DNA from: Histomonas meleagridis
Taxonomy: Eukaryota; Parabasalia; Tritrichomonadida; Dientamoebidae
Assembly: GCA_020186115.1 (NCBI GenBank)
Contig: WSYJ01000037.1
Coordinates: forward strand, 1 to 64,000
DNA: 64,000 nucleotides
Direction: 5' to 3'
Position 1 is the stretch's first letter; each line of letters begins with the position of its first letter. Below the pieces are notes generated by a model. The model worked only from the letters and a program-made list of their open reading frames with translations, was not told the origin of the DNA and did no database searches. The position numbers and the translations under genes are program-made. This document shows positions 1 through 11,700 of this stretch, in pieces.

Positions 1-4
1 AGAT

Positions 5-205
5 ATGCAACAAAACTCAAGACAAAAAACATCAGGAGACTCAAGACCCAAAATAGAACACAGTGATACCTTTTATAAAGTACAAAACCCATTTTTTGAG
101 TCCGGCCATCCTGATCGTTTAGATGCAAAGAAAGTTCAACGGAGGAAACAACAAGCAACACAGAAACAACGTACACCAGTCCAGAACCATTCAGAGAGAA
201 TATGA
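5..205 (+). CDS. Gln/Lys/Arg-rich fragment, possible 5' part of the decayed zinc-finger gene
   Basis: A 66-residue open stretch, hydrophilic and rich in Gln, Lys and Arg, with no recognisable domain. It overlaps the next open frame by four bases (the TGA of this frame overlaps an ATG in another). It is either the end of a gene that starts outside the window or the N-terminal part of the same decayed gene that follows, split by a frameshift. I do not recognise a family, and it may not be expressed. Confidence 0.25.
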   Translation: MQQNSRQKTSGDSRPKIEHSDTFYKVQNPFFESGHPDRLDAKKVQRRKQQATQKQRTPVQNHSERI

Positions 206-2515
206 GTCCAGATCATGAACAAAATTTCGAAATCAGATTTCGATCTGATGGAGTACCGAAATTCCAAACACACCCACAACCAGCACCAATAGTACTCCCT
301 AATACAAATAACATTAGAAATCCAATGAAGATAATAAATGAACAGGAATATTATGCAGATGATGAAGAAACCAGTACTGAAACAGAAGTTGAAGATGCAG
401 CATTTAGATCTAGAACACTCACAACAGATGAAATAAATCTAATGAGAAACGAAATAAGATTCACGTTCTATAACTTACCGATAGCTATACAAAATAATAT
501 GAAAAAAATATTATTATTTTGTCCATGGTTTCCTTTTTGTACTTGGCAATGTGACAATGTAGATGAATTATTTAATGATTTACACAGATTACACGAAGGA
601 AAACGAATTGAATTAGCACCATACATGAAATTCAGAAATATAGACATTGTTAATCTACTTGACATTAATAATAATGAAATAGAAGAAAGTGAGGAACCCG
701 GGACAATGCTTAATATAATATGTCCATTATGTGGAAAAATAAAATTAAACAATTCAGATGATTATGGACTACACCTTACTGATCATGCAAATTCAAATGT
801 CTACTATAGCAATATGCTTAGAAAATGCTGTTTTCTTGATGGTTTTCTATTTCTTTTATCGAAAAACAATAAATTCCGAACATTAGGAACTATTATAGGA
901 GATAATGAAGAAAGACACCCAAACAACAACTCAAATTTTAACATAAACTCACAAGATGTGAACATTAAAATCCCAAATTTTAAAATATTCTCAGAAGAAG
1001 TTATAATACCGCAATTTAATAAAATAATATAAGAAAATGATATCATAATTTCAGAATTTAATATCGAAAAATATAAAGAATATATTGAATTACCAAAAAT
1101 AGAAATAATCGAAGAAATCAAAAAATTATCAATTTCCAAAATTAACTTTATACAAAAAGATCAATATGTTAAGATTCCAAAATTTAATTTAAATGAAGAA
1201 ATTAACAATATTTTATCACCTAAATATTTCAAACAAGAATTCGAAGTTAATGTCCCAATACCAAAATTCAATATTCAAAATGTAGAAGAAAATATTACTA
1301 TACCAAATTATAAAATTATAGAATAAACAATTAATATTCCAAACTTTAGAATGAACCAAATCAATAAAGACTTTAATATTCAAATTATAAATTTTAATCA
1401 TTTAGAAAATAAGATTAATATTTTAAAAAAGAAAATTGAATATATAAATGAAACAATTAATATTAAAACACCTAAATTTAATTATATCAATGAAGATAAA
1501 AACATAACCATTACAAACATGAAAATAAATGAAATACGAAAAGATATTAATATTATTATACCAAAAATTAATTACATTTACAAAGATATAGATATAATAG
1601 TACCAAACGGAAATTATAACTTTATTCAAGATAAAAATAAAGAAGATAATAAAGCTTCAAACAATAATAAAAAAGAAAATGCTAACAACGATGAAATAAG
1701 ACAAAATATACAAGAACCACAACAAACTAATCAAAAAATAGAAAACTATAATCAATATAAAAATAATATTCCACTAAATAATAATACTAACATTGATATT
1801 AACAATGAGATTATTATACATACACCAGAAGAATTTTATTTAAATTTAAAATATGTTAAAACTACATTAGAATGAAAATTAACAATAGATAAATGGAAAA
1901 ATTATAATATTGACGAATATATATTTTTATACAAAACAGATGAAACAAGAATACCAATCATTTAATTTAATGTTAGTTTTTAATAAATTTCCAGGCATTG
2001 GTCCATTTATTTGTCACAAATGTGATTACCAAGTTTTCAATGCGGTCACTGACTTAAAAAGGCATGAAAACTTGGCACATAATGATAAAAGACGAAATGG
2101 AGATAAAATTTATGTATACATGTAATATATATATTTAGACTCAATATTAAGAGAGAAAACTTATTGAGAACAATATGACAAAGATAATAAACAACCTTCA
2201 ACTTATCGGAAAGTAATAAACTTTATATGCATGTGCTATACATAATTGTCATTATATTACAGATTGTGAAGACACATTTAATAATCATATAGTAAAAAGA
2301 CATACCAATAATGATGAAGACAAAAAAGATTTTGGATGGATGTGGGCATTAATATTAAATCATATTCAAAGATATGATATAAATCCAACAGCGGAAATAT
2401 TATCAGATAAAAGAAAAGCATATATATGTTTTTTGTAAAAAAGCACTTGCAGAAACATATAATAACATAATTTCACATAATAGTCATGCACATAATATTT
2501 CAAGAATAAAAAATA
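202..2515 (+). pseudogene. Decayed gene: C2H2-like zinc fingers flanking an Ile-Pro-x-Phe repeat array
   Basis: One reading frame runs from ATG 202 to about 1965, interrupted by TAA at 1030, TAA at 1324 and TGA at 1873; after that the similarity continues in other frames. The N-terminal part has a Cys pair around CPWFPFCTWQC and a finger-like CPLCGKI...H...H (about 720-800). From about 960 to 1610 there are many short units of the form (D/E)-I-N-I-x-(I/V)-P-K/N-F-N. A classical finger, CHKCDYQ...H...H, lies at 2010-2080, and two more (CHYITDC...H...H near 2245-2310, and a frameshifted one near 2428-2490) follow. The two in-frame TAA codons leave the repeat periodicity intact, so these breaks look young. 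I do not recognise the family; a regulatory protein or a zinc-finger part of a transposable element are both possible. Confidence 0.55.
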
Positions 2516-2811
2516 TTAAGATCACTATACATCAAGTATAATATGTAAAAAATTTCGTAAGTACACATTATCGGAATGTTAGACTTGTAATATCTACTTG
2601 AAATTTCTTGTATGATTTCGTCATCAGTAATAATTTTATTCGAAATCAAAAATTGATCTAATATTTGATACAAATTAATATTGGCCGGCACAAACGGAGA
2701 TTCCAAAATTATGCTTTTGTATAAATATATTACATCATATGCTTCAGAAGCCTTTTGACAATTCTTATATGTAGATGTTTTTTGCCACGCTTCCATAAAT
2801 GAGAATACCAT
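2500..2811 (-). CDS. Hypothetical protein or gene fragment
   Basis: ATG-initiated 103-residue open frame on the minus strand, with no signal peptide and no recognised domain. Its central part (ILDQFLISNKIITDDEIIQ) looks alpha-helical. Its 3' end overlaps the last zinc-finger relic of the plus-strand decayed gene, and it lies in the AT-rich flank of the transposon. It could be a fragment of an older gene. I see no evidence of function. Confidence 0.25.
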   Translation of the reverse strand: MVFSFMEAWQKTSTYKNCQKASEAYDVIYLYKSIILESPFVPANINLYQILDQFLISNKIITDDEIIQEISSRYYKSNIPIMCTYEIFYILYLMYSDLNIFYS

Positions 2812-3420
2812 AATTTGTTCTGAACAAGATTAGAATATTGCTTTTTATACAATTCGTTTAATAGAATTGCTTTCTCGAATCATTTAATTTGAGCTAATAT
2901 TCGCTGATAAAGTGAGAAAACAACACGCACCATGCAAATAAACCAAACACTTTTGTTAAATTTGGTTTGAGGTAATGTATTTTAAATGTTATTTGATGAT
3001 CCAGAGGCTCCTAGAAGTGATACAGCTGATCTCACAGAAAAAAAACAACTCTGAGATCGAAAGAGAAACAGGTAATTGCAGAAAATTTGTTCGAATGATT
3101 TGCATAATTTATTGAATAATTCTGTTTTCCATAAAAATTCTCATATTGAAAAACTTTCCATCATTAATTTGTAATAACGGATAAGGTCAACAATATGACG
3201 ACAAATAACATGAGAATGGGAGCCCGCACGATAGCTGATCTGCTATCAGAAGAAAATTAAATTAGTCATGGGACATTGTACATAGTAGGACAGCGATTGG
3301 GTTTAATTACTTGCCGCCAAAGAAAATTGATACTAATGACCTTAAATTCATTCTGGTCAGTTCAAATGATCATAATAAGTAAAAATCTCAAATAAGTGTC
3401 AAAAAAAAAAGTACCACTTC
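2812..3420. other. Intergenic, no gene recognised
   Basis: AT-rich sequence with somewhat GC-richer patches near 3000-3060 and 3200-3330 that contain no sustained reading frame. It may be old gene debris. The right end abuts the transposon target site. Confidence 0.4.
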
Positions 3421-3429
3421 GTATTCAAT
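3421..3429. repeat. Left 9-bp target-site duplication
   Basis: GTATTCAAT directly before the left end of the transposon, repeated exactly after the right end at 8307-8315. Confidence 0.92.
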
Positions 3430-4175
3430 GAGAGTCTGGGTAGCATACCCAAAACATACCCACTTTTGGACGGTTATTCCCACAATTTTCGACTTTTTGA
3501 ATTCGATGTAAAATAACCGTCTCATTTTTCCAAAATTTTGGATAAAAAAAATTTCGAAAAAATAAAGCTTAACAAAATAGAATAATTTAAACAATAGTAA
3601 GAACTATATCAATATGATTATTCATGAATAGTATAGAATTAAATAATAATGAGTATTCGTGGAAAAAAAACGATTTTGAAAATAATCATAAAATATTATA
3701 AAATAAATAGTATAATCGAATTCTCCATATGTTAAAACATATTACTGTATTCTTTTTGCCAAAATACAAAATGTATATTGTGTTATTAGCAAATGTTTTT
3801 TGATGTCCATTATGCATTATTGAATTCATGTTCAAAAAGTGGGAATTGTGAAGAAATAATTTCATTCAATTTTAATTTCAATACTTTACATTTTTGCCGC
3901 AATAAATTCTGAACAAATAAAAAATGACATTGTAAAACAAAATAATTTAAATGAATAATCAATAAATAAGAATAATTATATATATTAAGCATTGACAAAC
4001 AATGAGCTACAAAATATATTTTTTAATAAGCATTAAATTACAATAATTTATGAATAACATTATTTACAATCATTGATAAATAATGAATTATAATGATTAT
4101 CATTAATTAAACATTAATATACAATGATTTATAATTATTTATTTTACTAAACATTAATATACAATGATTTATAAT
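3430..4175 (+). repeat. Left terminal inverted repeat of the MULE
   Basis: Matches the reverse complement of 7560-8306 almost base for base. Differences seen by eye are few: an A/C change near 3588, a one-base T-run difference near 3800, and a short replaced stretch near 3757-3770 where the right copy has an A homopolymer. Homology stops after ACAATGATTTATAAT at 4175. The outer ~60 bp hold GTATGGGT/ACCCATAC-like words and a GGTTATTCCCAC block that could serve as transposase binding sites (inference). Confidence 0.9.
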
Positions 4176-4505
4176 TATTTATTTCATTAAATATTAATAT
4201 ACAATGATTTATAATTATTTATTTCATTAAATATTAATATACAATGATTTATAATTATTTATTTCATTAGACATTCATATACAATGATTTATAATGATTA
4301 TCATTAATTAAACATTCATATACAATGATTTATAATCATTTATTTCATTAAACATTCATATACGATGATTTATAACGATTATCATTAATTAAACATTAAT
4401 ATACAATGATTTATAATGATTATCATTAATTAAACATTAACATACAATGATTTATAATCATTTCTTTCATTAAATATTAATATACAATGATTTATAATTT
4501 CAATT
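4141..4505. repeat. About nine tandem copies of a 40-41-bp AT-rich unit
   Basis: The unit contains ATTAAAYATTAATATACAATG and ends GATTTATAATTATTTATTTC. Copies starting at 4141, 4181, 4221 and 4261 are in exact 40-bp register; later copies vary, with TAATGATTATCA replacing TAATTATTTATT. The first copy lies inside the left terminal repeat, so the array has expanded only on the left side. There are no spacers, so this is a minisatellite and not a CRISPR array. Confidence 0.88.
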
Positions 4506-5300
4506 AGGCAATGAAAGTTTTCAGATAAAATGTTAAGCAATAAGCACATATTTATTGTCATAAAAATCAAAAACAAGCATTTAAAAAACAATCAATTAAT
4601 ATATCAATTTTTATTAAATATATAAATGAAATAATCAGACAATTTTGTTAAAGCAATATGCTTAACATTCGAAATGCAATAAATTATGATGAAATTAATA
4701 AAATATTATCTATAATATGATAAACTTTTAATTATTTTATCAATAATCGATTCTTATATAAGAATCTTTTATGTGAATCAATAGACAACAACTTGTTGTA
4801 AACGAAAAAATATTGATCATCTAAAAAGCTATGAATCATTTTTTAATCTTACTATACTTCATAAAACAATAATTTATTATTTGATGAACATTTATAAGCA
4901 AATGAATATGATAACAATATTTGCTTTTCTACATAAAAGTTAATATTAAGGTGCAAGTTAAATATATAAAAGCCAATAATAGATAATGAGAACAAATAAT
5001 AAATATTATAAATGCATTAAAATTATTCGTAAAACATCAATAATCAATGAATTACATTATATGAATGAATAAAAGCAATAGTTTTTTGAGTATGTGCAAA
5101 ATATTATAAGCACTTATATATCAAATAAATCATTGTTTAATTTGAAAAAACAAATTAATTGAATAAATGTGCAACAATAAAGCAAATCATGAATTTGTGT
5201 TACGCATGATAATGCAATGAAATGAAAGTAAATTATAAATATTCATTAATAATAATTGACTTTAATTTACCTTGCACTTCAATTAAATATATTATACTTT
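4506..5300. other. Non-coding left arm of the transposon
   Basis: Very AT-rich filler between the tandem array and the 3' end of the transposase gene. No reading frame or RNA-like structure was seen beyond scattered ATTAAT/ATTTAT words. Confidence 0.5.
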
Positions 5301-5314
5301 TTCTAATCTTTTAA

Positions 5315-7018
5315 TTAGTTGAATTTCATGTTCCATTTTTTTTCCAATTGCGACATATTTTCCCAACCACCTCTATCGAACAATTTCGTAATTATTTTAT
5401 TTTTATCTTTTTTACTTGATTTCATATATTTTTTAACTATTGTCCATGGTATTCCATAATTTCTTTTCACTTTTCTGGCTCTAGTATTTATAGGTGTAAA
5501 ACGACCCATTTTATTTTTAGAATAAAATGGTGGTGTTATTTTAATATTTCGAAATACTGACGAACTCAGCATTTCTTCAAAATTTGGGGTAACACCAAAA
5601 TCATTTGTGTTTTCAAGTTCCATCGCTTTATTAAAATAAAAATATTTGTTTCTCATATATTTAATTTGTTCAATAAACTCTAGACTTTCATTGTGAAATG
5701 GTTTTTCATAAAATTTTTTCGGAATAACTGAATTATCCCTATCTCGATTAAGATATTTGTTTTTCTGCACATCCTCTAATGTTTGAATATGAACGAAAAA
5801 TTCATGAAGAGAAGGTTTATATGTATTAATGTATCTATTCATCGTCCTATTGAAGCTTTCGTTTCCATTATTGGTAGATCTTTCGAGCATTGGTTTCCCA
5901 GTCGTATTCCAAAGATCAATAGGATATATTGTTGAATATGTTTTCTGAAAATAGTCAATAAATTCATCAATTGACTTTTCCCCACATTTAAGTTTAGTCA
6001 TAAAATCAATAAATTTTTTTGCTGAATTAATTTCAATATATGGAAGGAGCTTGAGAATTTTCAACAGATCAATAAGAAATATATTTTGAGATCTCTTAAA
6101 ATCGGATTTATGTTTTTTCAAAGTTTGAACATAATGAAAATAGCATAGTTGCAAGCATGAATTATTGTGCGAAAATATTTTTTTGATCGAATTTATCATA
6201 GCTAATTCGAAGTCACAAACAAACTTAACATCTTGCTTGATAGAATAACCACAGCTTTGCAAGTATGCATAATATAGACTAAATGCAAGATTATATGTTT
6301 CTTCCTTTTTGTTTGGTAGACATATATATAACAAAGGAATATTCATAATCGGTGTTCTTCCAATAAAAGTAACTAATTGGTATGAATTTATTGGTGAAAT
6401 TTTGAAAGTTCCATCAATACCGATCATTGAAGATTCTTGAATTCTTTTTAACATGAAATCCGATGAAAACCCATAAATAACTTTATCAGCATTTATAGGT
6501 ACTTCAAATAACAATAACCGATCTCCATTTAAAGTTTGTTTAAAATCAGTGTTCGATGTATATTGTCTGTTCAATTCTCCAACAAAGTTCTGTACTTTCC
6601 GCAGAGAAATGGAATTTTTGGTTTTGCCTATGAGCGTTTTCTTCTCGATCCAATTCAACAATTTATTGAAAATTAAAAATGGCATCCGATGATATTTGTT
6701 GTCATTGAACAATTCTATGATTTTTTTTTCGATGTCTTCTTTGCTCCAAAATGGTGAATCATTTTGTGTATTTTGATCGCAACTATGAATTCCATGAATA
6801 ATATATGAATAAGACGATAAATCTGCAGAAAAATCACATGAAAGACGGCATTTGCAATAACCTGGCATGCTTCGATTGTTATGAATGCATCTATAAAAAG
6901 CTATTCGATGTTTTTTACTTCCGTTGCGCTCAAACTGATATTTATAGTTGTTAATTTCGATCATATAGGGTATTCTACAATACATACCATCATAACGCCC
7001 AGGCCAACTCGCGATCAT
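5315..7018 (-). CDS. MULE transposase
   Basis: A 567-residue protein from ATG at 7018, the only sizeable gene in the element. The N-terminal ~85 residues contain a Cys/His cluster (C44, C55, C57, C61, H78, C80) resembling the FLYWCH/WRKY-like zinc DNA-binding region of Mutator transposases. The central part matches the MULE DDE core: D202 in GIDGTFK, D269 in VCDFELA, the characteristic C292-x2-H295 in CYFH, and E387 in NGNESFN. The C-terminal basic region (KNKMGRFTPINTRARKVKR) may also bind DNA. All catalytic residues are present and the frame is open, so it may be active. It lies inside near-identical terminal inverted repeats. Product: cut-and-paste transposition of its element. Confidence 0.92.
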   Translation of the reverse strand: MIASWPGRYDGMYCRIPYMIEINNYKYQFERNGSKKHRIAFYRCIHNNRSMPGYCKCRLSCDFSADLSSYSYIIHGIHSCDQNTQNDSPFWSKEDIEKKIIELFNDNKYHRMPFLIFNKLLNWIEKKTLIGKTKNSISLRKVQNFVGELNRQYTSNTDFKQTLNGDRLLLFEVPINADKVIYGFSSDFMLKRIQESSMIGIDGTFKISPINSYQLVTFIGRTPIMNIPLLYICLPNKKEETYNLAFSLYYAYLQSCGYSIKQDVKFVCDFELAMINSIKKIFSHNNSCLQLCYFHYVQTLKKHKSDFKRSQNIFLIDLLKILKLLPYIEINSAKKFIDFMTKLKCGEKSIDEFIDYFQKTYSTIYPIDLWNTTGKPMLERSTNNGNESFNRTMNRYINTYKPSLHEFFVHIQTLEDVQKNKYLNRDRDNSVIPKKFYEKPFHNESLEFIEQIKYMRNKYFYFNKAMELENTNDFGVTPNFEEMLSSSVFRNIKITPPFYSKNKMGRFTPINTRARKVKRNYGIPWTIVKKYMKSSKKDKNKIITKLFDRGGWENMSQLEKKWNMKFN

Positions 7019-7559
7019 TTTTTACAAATATGATGGCCAAATATTTATTGAAAAAGTTGATTTCTTTTATTATTTCATCGACAATCATGTTTAACATGAA
7101 ATCAACATATTTTGTAATTTGAATATCAAATTCATTGTTTATCAAGGTCTACAGTTTGATATTATAGAAATTTATTGTATTTCACAATAAGAAAAATGTT
7201 TCATCATATTTTATTGTTTTTATAAGTTTAGCATATCATAATATATAATATTATTGATGTTAAATAAAAATAATAATTCAATGTTGTTTAATAAGGAAAT
7301 TTAACATATGGTTTATTGATATTCAATAAAAAATTTATAATTTATGAATCACAAAATTATATGTGTTAGGTAATGTTTTAGAATTAAATTCAGGAAAAAT
7401 TATTGTTACAAAAGATATAATTAACAAAATCATTGTAATTCAATGCTCGTTAATGTCATATAAAGATATTCATCAAAATTAATAAATGTTTGATAAATGA
7501 ATATTTAAAGAACTAAATAATTAAAATTCATTGTTTGTTGATATATAATGTAGAAAACC
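7019..7559. other. Non-coding right arm and transposase promoter region
   Basis: AT-rich sequence upstream of the transposase start, ending at the inner edge of the right terminal repeat. It must hold the transposase promoter. It has no gene of its own. Confidence 0.5.
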
Positions 7560-8306
7560 ATTATAAATCATTGTATATTAATGTTTAGTAAAATAAATAA
7601 TTATAAATCATTGTATATTAATGTTTAATTAATGATAATCATTATAATTCATTATTTATCAATGATTGTAAATAATGTTATTCATAAATTATTGTAATTT
7701 AATGCTTATTAAAAAATATATTTTGTAGCTCATTGTTTGTCAATGCTTAATATATATAATTATTCTTATTTATTGATTATTCATTTAAATTATTTTGTTT
7801 TACAATGTCATTTTTTATTTGTTCAGAATTTATTGCGGCAAAAATGTAAAGTATTGAAATTAAAATTGAATGAAATTATTTCTTCACAATTCCCACTTTT
7901 TGAACATGAATTCAATAATGCATAATGGACATCAAAAACATTTGCTAATAACACAATATACATTTTGTAAAAAAAAAAAAAAAAGAATACAGTAATATGT
8001 TTTAACATATGGAGAATTCGATTATACTATTTATTTTATAATATTTTATGATTATTTTCAAAATCGTTTTTTTCCACGAATACTCATTATTATTTAATTC
8101 TATACTATTCATGAATAATCATATTGATATAGTTCTTACTATTGTTGAAATTATTCTATTTTGTTAAGCTTTATTTTTTCGAAATTTTTTTTATCCAAAA
8201 TTTTGGAAAAATGAGACGGTTATTTTACATCGAATTCAAAAAGTCGAAAATTGTGGGAATAACCGTCCAAAAGTGGGTATGTTTTGGGTATGCTACCCAG
8301 ACTCTC
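7560..8306 (-). repeat. Right terminal inverted repeat of the MULE
   Basis: Reverse complement of the left repeat, ending at CCCAGACTCTC. It differs mainly by an A-rich homopolymer of about 18 bases near 7968-7985. Short open frames inside it simply mirror those of the left repeat and are not genes. Confidence 0.9.
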
Positions 8307-8315
8307 GTATTCAAT
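8307..8315. repeat. Right 9-bp target-site duplication
   Basis: Exact copy of GTATTCAAT directly after the right end of the transposon. Confidence 0.92.
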
Positions 8316-8741
8316 ATTTGCCTGATTTGATATGGTGGGGGTATCGTTTTTGATTAAGCTTTATTAAAATTTGGAGAGTTTTTGCCCTATCATAAGATAA
8401 ATCGTTTTTTTTTTTTTTTTTTTTTTTGATATATATTATTTCATATATCGATTCAAATTAATATATTATTAAATTATGTTTTTTGTAATTAATTCTAATT
8501 TCATCTAAATTACTTTGGATATCGGTAATATTAATTTAAATATCCAGGTCAAAACTACACGAAGGAGTATATCTATTGCCGAATGAATTTTAAGATGGCG
8601 CTGATAAATGGACAAGACAAGGAATCATTAGACGTTGAATTGTGATCACATGTAAAGTTATGAAAATTTACATGACGATTCAACTTTTTTTTGATCTTAA
8701 GCGGTTTTTTGTATAAACTTATCAAAAAATACAAAGAAGTG
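8316..8741. other. Intergenic region between transposon and helical-repeat gene
   Basis: Contains a 23-base T homopolymer at 8405-8427 followed by AT-rich sequence. A less AT-rich stretch from 8540 to 8690 precedes the gene at 8742 and is probably its 5' region. No gene seen. Confidence 0.5.
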
Positions 8742-11700
8742 ATGGAAGAAGAAAATGATGCATTCATGAACCTTATAAAAGAAGGCCTCCAACCAGAAAC
8801 TACCGACGAAAAGCTCAAATCAATTCTATATCAGTTTCAGCATGAAGTCAACATGAGTAAATTTTCAAAATATCCTCGGTATAAAATCATTGAATTCTTT
8901 AATATTATATGGAAATTACTTCTTACTAGTTCCGCAAGCGAATCTTCTACCACAAGGCTTGCAGCATATCGGGCTACAGGTGCATTTCTTACACGAATTA
9001 CACCATATTTTCCAGAAATTGTTCACACTTCATTTTCAGATGTAACTCTTCAAGCCACAATTGATGTTAGTTCATCTGCAGTAATTGCTTCATCATTTGC
9101 ATTTATTTCAACATATATAGCTCCACCATTTTTACCTAAATTTTTAAGGCATTCTCCAGTTTTCCATCATTTCGCATCTGACAATCAAGCTTTTTCTGAG
9201 CATTTGGCGGTTATCATCACACATTTGGGGCACCTCGGAATTGATTGGCTGAAAAATTTACTTCAATATTTCCTAGAAAAATTAGGAGAATCTTCTTCAA
9301 GATATTTAATTAAATCAATAGCTGCAATAATTAGTCATGACCCACCATTGTTCATTAAAATTATTATGGACTATACAAAAAATAATATACCAACATTTAT
9401 TAACTTGATTTCATTTATTATATCAAACCAACAATGTGAGTTGGAAAACATCGATTTAAGCCAAACTGCTATTTCTGCACTTGATATAATTGATAATCCA
9501 AATTCATCACCTGCTGATATTGATTCAGCTGTTCAAGTTTTAGCATTTAAGTCCTCGTCTTTTAATGTTAGTGTTGATTTAGTTTCGGATAATTGTCATA
9601 TTACTGTATGGAATGATACAACCAAAAAAGAAAAAGATGTTAGCATCAAATTAATAGACACTAAGTCATCATTTTATTTGTTGCCTCTACCATTTGATTA
9701 TCTAATCCCCAAAAAAGGAGAATCATTAATGATTCTTAGTTCTAAATTTAAATCACTTGCATCAAATCCTAATTTTGACACCGAATCTGTTCTTAATATC
9801 TTTGAGCCATATCTCTTAATGGAATATAACACTGTTGCTTCCTCTGCTCTTCAAGGTCTCACATATATAATAAACCGTTTATTAACCGATGTCAAAACAA
9901 ACCGTTTGCACATGATCGTTCGAAAAGTGCTCTTTTCGAAACAAACTTCATGGTATCATTCATTTGATAAATTACGTATCATCAAGAACATAAACCCAGC
10001 GTTATTTAAGGAAAAATTAGGAGAAAAGTTATATAATGAGTTATTAGATTTCATTGTAAATTTATGTTCATGTGAAAATGATTCATTATCAAATGAAGCA
10101 GTTAATACCATTTTAGAATATTTAACACCGAATAATTTTGAGGTGATAATTCGATCACATTTACGTCAATTTGATATTTTCACAACGAATTTATTTTATC
10201 GCTCGATTTATTTCATGCGAAATATTATTGAGAAACATAACATTCATTTAATCGAAATCGATTTATATTGTTCCCAAATCCTTGAATCATTATTTTTATA
10301 TTATGATAACTTAAATATTTTATCTGAAATTCTTTTATTCTTTTCCATATATAAATATCCAAATCATAAATTAAATGATTTAATTGATATCTCGAATTGT
10401 ATCTTTAAATCATCATATGAAACAATTACTGGAAACACATTAAACATTGAAATCAATGCAAATAACATTGAAACATATAACGAATTAATAGTAAATGATA
10501 TAAATAATAGAAACGTCGATATGATAACAGAATCGAATATAAATTATATGGAATTTATCGAGCCAATGCGTTCATCACTTTTGTTTATGTTTTCGTTACC
10601 TATAAATAATGAAATTATTAACATCGCAAATCTTTCACATAATTTGTTTCCTTTGGAATGTTCCAATTACTTTTATAATAATTGGAAAAACATCGAAGAA
10701 GAAAATAAATTTGTTACATTGTCAACAATAAAACGATTTTTAAATTACGTCGGAAATATAAATGTACATAGTATTTGGTGTCGGATATCAATGAAAGAGA
10801 AAAACTTCTTAAACGATTATCGATATAATGAATCAAAAGATTTCTTGAAAGTAATTTCACGATATTATATTAAAAACAATTCTTATTCCAAAAATATTAA
10901 TGCAACAACTTCATTTGTTTATTATTTATATGTTGTTGATAATAAATTAATTGATATTAAAAAATTTATAAATGAAATCGAAGTAAACCATAGAATTGAT
11001 TTCGTGAAAAATTATAAAAAATTATATAAATTAATTAAAGAAAAGTTTAATGATTTATTACCAAATGAAATAACTAATGAGAAAAATGAAATCAAAAATG
11101 AAATTATCGAAAAAGATAATAAAATCGAAATGTTCCCAAACAATTTAAAAGTCGAAGAAATTCAAAATTATTTCGTTCATTATGTATATCATCAAGAAAA
11201 TGTTTTACTTTCATTGTTACTTTCAAATGCGAAAAAACTTAAAGTTAAATTGGAAATTAAAAATATCGAATTTCCAAAAAATACTATTGATATAGTTGCA
11301 AAATATTTGGCTGAAAACCAATTGGATATTATATCATTTGATGATGCTTTAGAATTGGCAATTACGAGTTGGAGGCCTTTAGTCGTTGAAGTCATCAAGA
11401 AAAATCAAATTGAATTATTGAATGCATTGAATTCCAAAGAAAAAATTAAGAAGAAGACATTGATTTCCTTTGAATCTTTATTGGGTACAATTAAATTCGA
11501 CGATAATTTGCTATTGAAATTAACTAAGAGAATTTTGAATCAGGCCGAAACTGAAAAACGCTTTCAAATCGTCATTTCCTTTGTGACAAAAGTGGTTTCG
11601 GTTGTAGAGAAAATTGACAAGGAATTTGTGAGCGAAACAATCACAGTGTTCGACAAAAATTTCAATGTATTGAACGATCAAATTTCATACATTTTATTAT

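Larger units (their letters stand above)
3430..8306. mobile_element. Mutator-like DNA transposon (MULE), 4877 bp, structurally complete
   Basis: The element starts with GAGAGTCTGGG at 3430 and ends with the exact complement CCCAGACTCTC at 8306. It is flanked on both sides by the 9-bp direct repeat GTATTCAAT, the size expected for MULEs (usually 8-11 bp). It has ~746-bp terminal inverted repeats, a block of 40-bp tandem repeats, and a single intact transposase gene on the minus strand. Non-coding arms between the repeats and the gene are over 75% AT and contain more copies of ACAATGATTTATAAT-type words. The near-identity of the repeats, the exact target duplication and the open transposase frame all argue for recent insertion. 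Confidence 0.93.

Noticed and set aside
202-1875. Alternative genetic code (TAA read as Gln) to explain in-frame stops
   Set aside because: All intact genes in the window end normally at TAA/TGA and use no internal stops, so the breaks are mutations in one decayed gene.
3810-3998. 62-residue frame present identically in both terminal repeats (also 7737-7925)
   Set aside because: It is duplicated only because it lies in the inverted repeats; composition is AT-driven and there is no sign of coding constraint.
4141-4505. Regular 40-bp repeats as a CRISPR array
   Set aside because: Units are directly adjacent with no unique spacers, lie inside a eukaryotic transposon, and no cas-like gene is present.
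8691-8741. 17-residue N-terminal extension of the 1334-residue protein
   Set aside because: It would have to start at a TTG; the first ATG is 8742. The same reasoning shortened PSMB1, eL24, the CARMIL-like, Sin3-like, glucosidase II beta and polytopic membrane proteins.
9226-9237. TTTGGGGCACCT as another copy of the GC block
   Set aside because: It lies deep in coding sequence (Leu-Gly-His-Leu), far from any start, and does not complete the CCC half.
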